From contig JAISIV010000010.1 in NCBI GenBank assembly GCA_031261865.1, forward strand, positions 1 to 6,831: DNA of 6,831 bases. The letters are read 5' to 3'. Positions 6,522-6,831 of this stretch are shown piece after piece (position 1 is the first letter of the stretch; each line of letters begins with the position of its first letter). The translations under genes and the position numbers were made by a program. This DNA is from Lactobacillaceae bacterium (lineage in GTDB: Bacteria; Bacillota; Bacilli; Lactobacillales; Lactobacillaceae). The notes beneath the pieces were generated by a model. It was given only the letters and a program-made list of their open reading frames with translations, did not search any database and had not been told where the DNA came from.

Positions 6522-6831
6522 ATGAAAAAAATAGGAATCACTGGTGGTATTGGTTCTGGAAAGACTGTAGTCTCGAACGTGTTTAGAGGTGAAGGTTTTT
6601 CAATTATTGATGCCGACGTCGTGGCTCGACAAGTTGTTGAACCCGGTCGTCACGAATTAGAAGAACTAAAGAATGTTTTTGGCGTCGAGATAATGCAAGG
6701 CAACGCACTTGACCGAAAAAAATTGGGCCAAATCGTTTTTTCTGACTCTCATAAAAGAAAAATTTTAGACTCCATTTTACAACCTGCCATTCGACAAGCG
6801 ATGTTGATTCAAATGGATTACTTCCAATATT
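6522..6831 (+). CDS. coaE: Dephospho-CoA kinase CoaE, N-terminal part (3' truncated by window edge)
   Basis: Catalyses the last step of coenzyme A synthesis, ATP-dependent phosphorylation of the 3'-hydroxyl of dephospho-CoA. The frame is open from the ATG at 6522 to the window edge, 103 codons, about half of the usual 200 residues. The start MKKIGITGGIGSGKT holds the P-loop GGIGSGKT (8-15). DADVVAR (30-36) followed by VVEPG is the CoaE substrate-site signature, and the later LDRKKLGQIVFSD and LDSILQPAIR blocks match the family. The start lies 5 bases after the mutM stop. No Shine-Dalgarno sequence is visible (the preceding bases read CAATAATTAGT), so reinitiation by ribosomes ending mutM is likely. 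polA-mutM-coaE adjacency is, as I recall, common in lactobacilli, often followed by nrdR and dnaB, which would be expected beyond the edge. Confidence 0.96.
   Translation, partial: MKKIGITGGIGSGKTVVSNVFRGEGFSIIDADVVARQVVEPGRHELEELKNVFGVEIMQGNALDRKKLGQIVFSDSHKRKILDSILQPAIRQAMLIQMDYFQY

Noticed and set aside
1..6831. A hidden novel system (CRISPR, toxin-antitoxin, phage or mobile element, riboswitch)
   Set aside because: No tandem repeat array, transposase, tRNA-like fold, long structured leader or cargo gene is visible. Every gene matches a known housekeeping family and gaps are under about 60 bases.

Overview
The window is an ordinary chromosomal housekeeping segment from a low-GC Gram-positive bacterium, roughly 38-40 % GC by rough sampling. 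The protein families and gene order fit the order Lactobacillales, family Lactobacillaceae in the broad sense; a Leuconostoc/Oenococcus-like member is possible. The main grounds are ytpR beside murC, polA followed by mutM and coaE, and a Bacillus-type DNA polymerase I with a decayed proofreading domain. I cannot name the genus from sequence alone. All seven genes lie on the + strand and nearly every base is coding.

Layout. Bases 1-354 hold the 3' end of a ytpR-type tRNA-binding protein gene. It overlaps by 4 bases the complete murC gene (351-1643, UDP-N-acetylmuramate--L-alanine ligase). A 52-base gap follows, with a perfect TATAAT box and a small direct repeat. The next gene (1696-2421) encodes a Bax inhibitor-1/YccA-family membrane protein and ends at a strong UUCG-loop terminator (2437-2463). 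Downstream is a tightly packed group: polA (2482-5166, possibly from 2473), a Nudix hydrolase gene (5163-5693, 4-base overlap with polA), mutM (5686-6516, 8-base overlap) and the 5' end of coaE (6522 to the window edge).

How the genes work together. The second group joins replication and repair (PolA for gap filling and Okazaki-fragment processing, MutM for removal of oxidised purines) with a Nudix hydrolase that may clean up nucleotide-like metabolites, and the last step of coenzyme A synthesis. The first group joins a tRNA-binding protein with the first amino-acid-adding step of peptidoglycan precursor synthesis. The BI-1 gene sits between them, probably with its own promoter.

I found no mobile element, CRISPR array, RNA gene or foreign-looking block, and no clearly undescribed system. 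The points worth a second look concern expression. polA has no Shine-Dalgarno sequence and a TATAAT box over its start region, as a leaderless transcript would have. The BI-1 promoter region carries a helically phased direct repeat and a dyad. A 10-codon ORF with an ideal ribosome site bridges the polA/Nudix junction. There is no non-genic stretch longer than about 60 bases.
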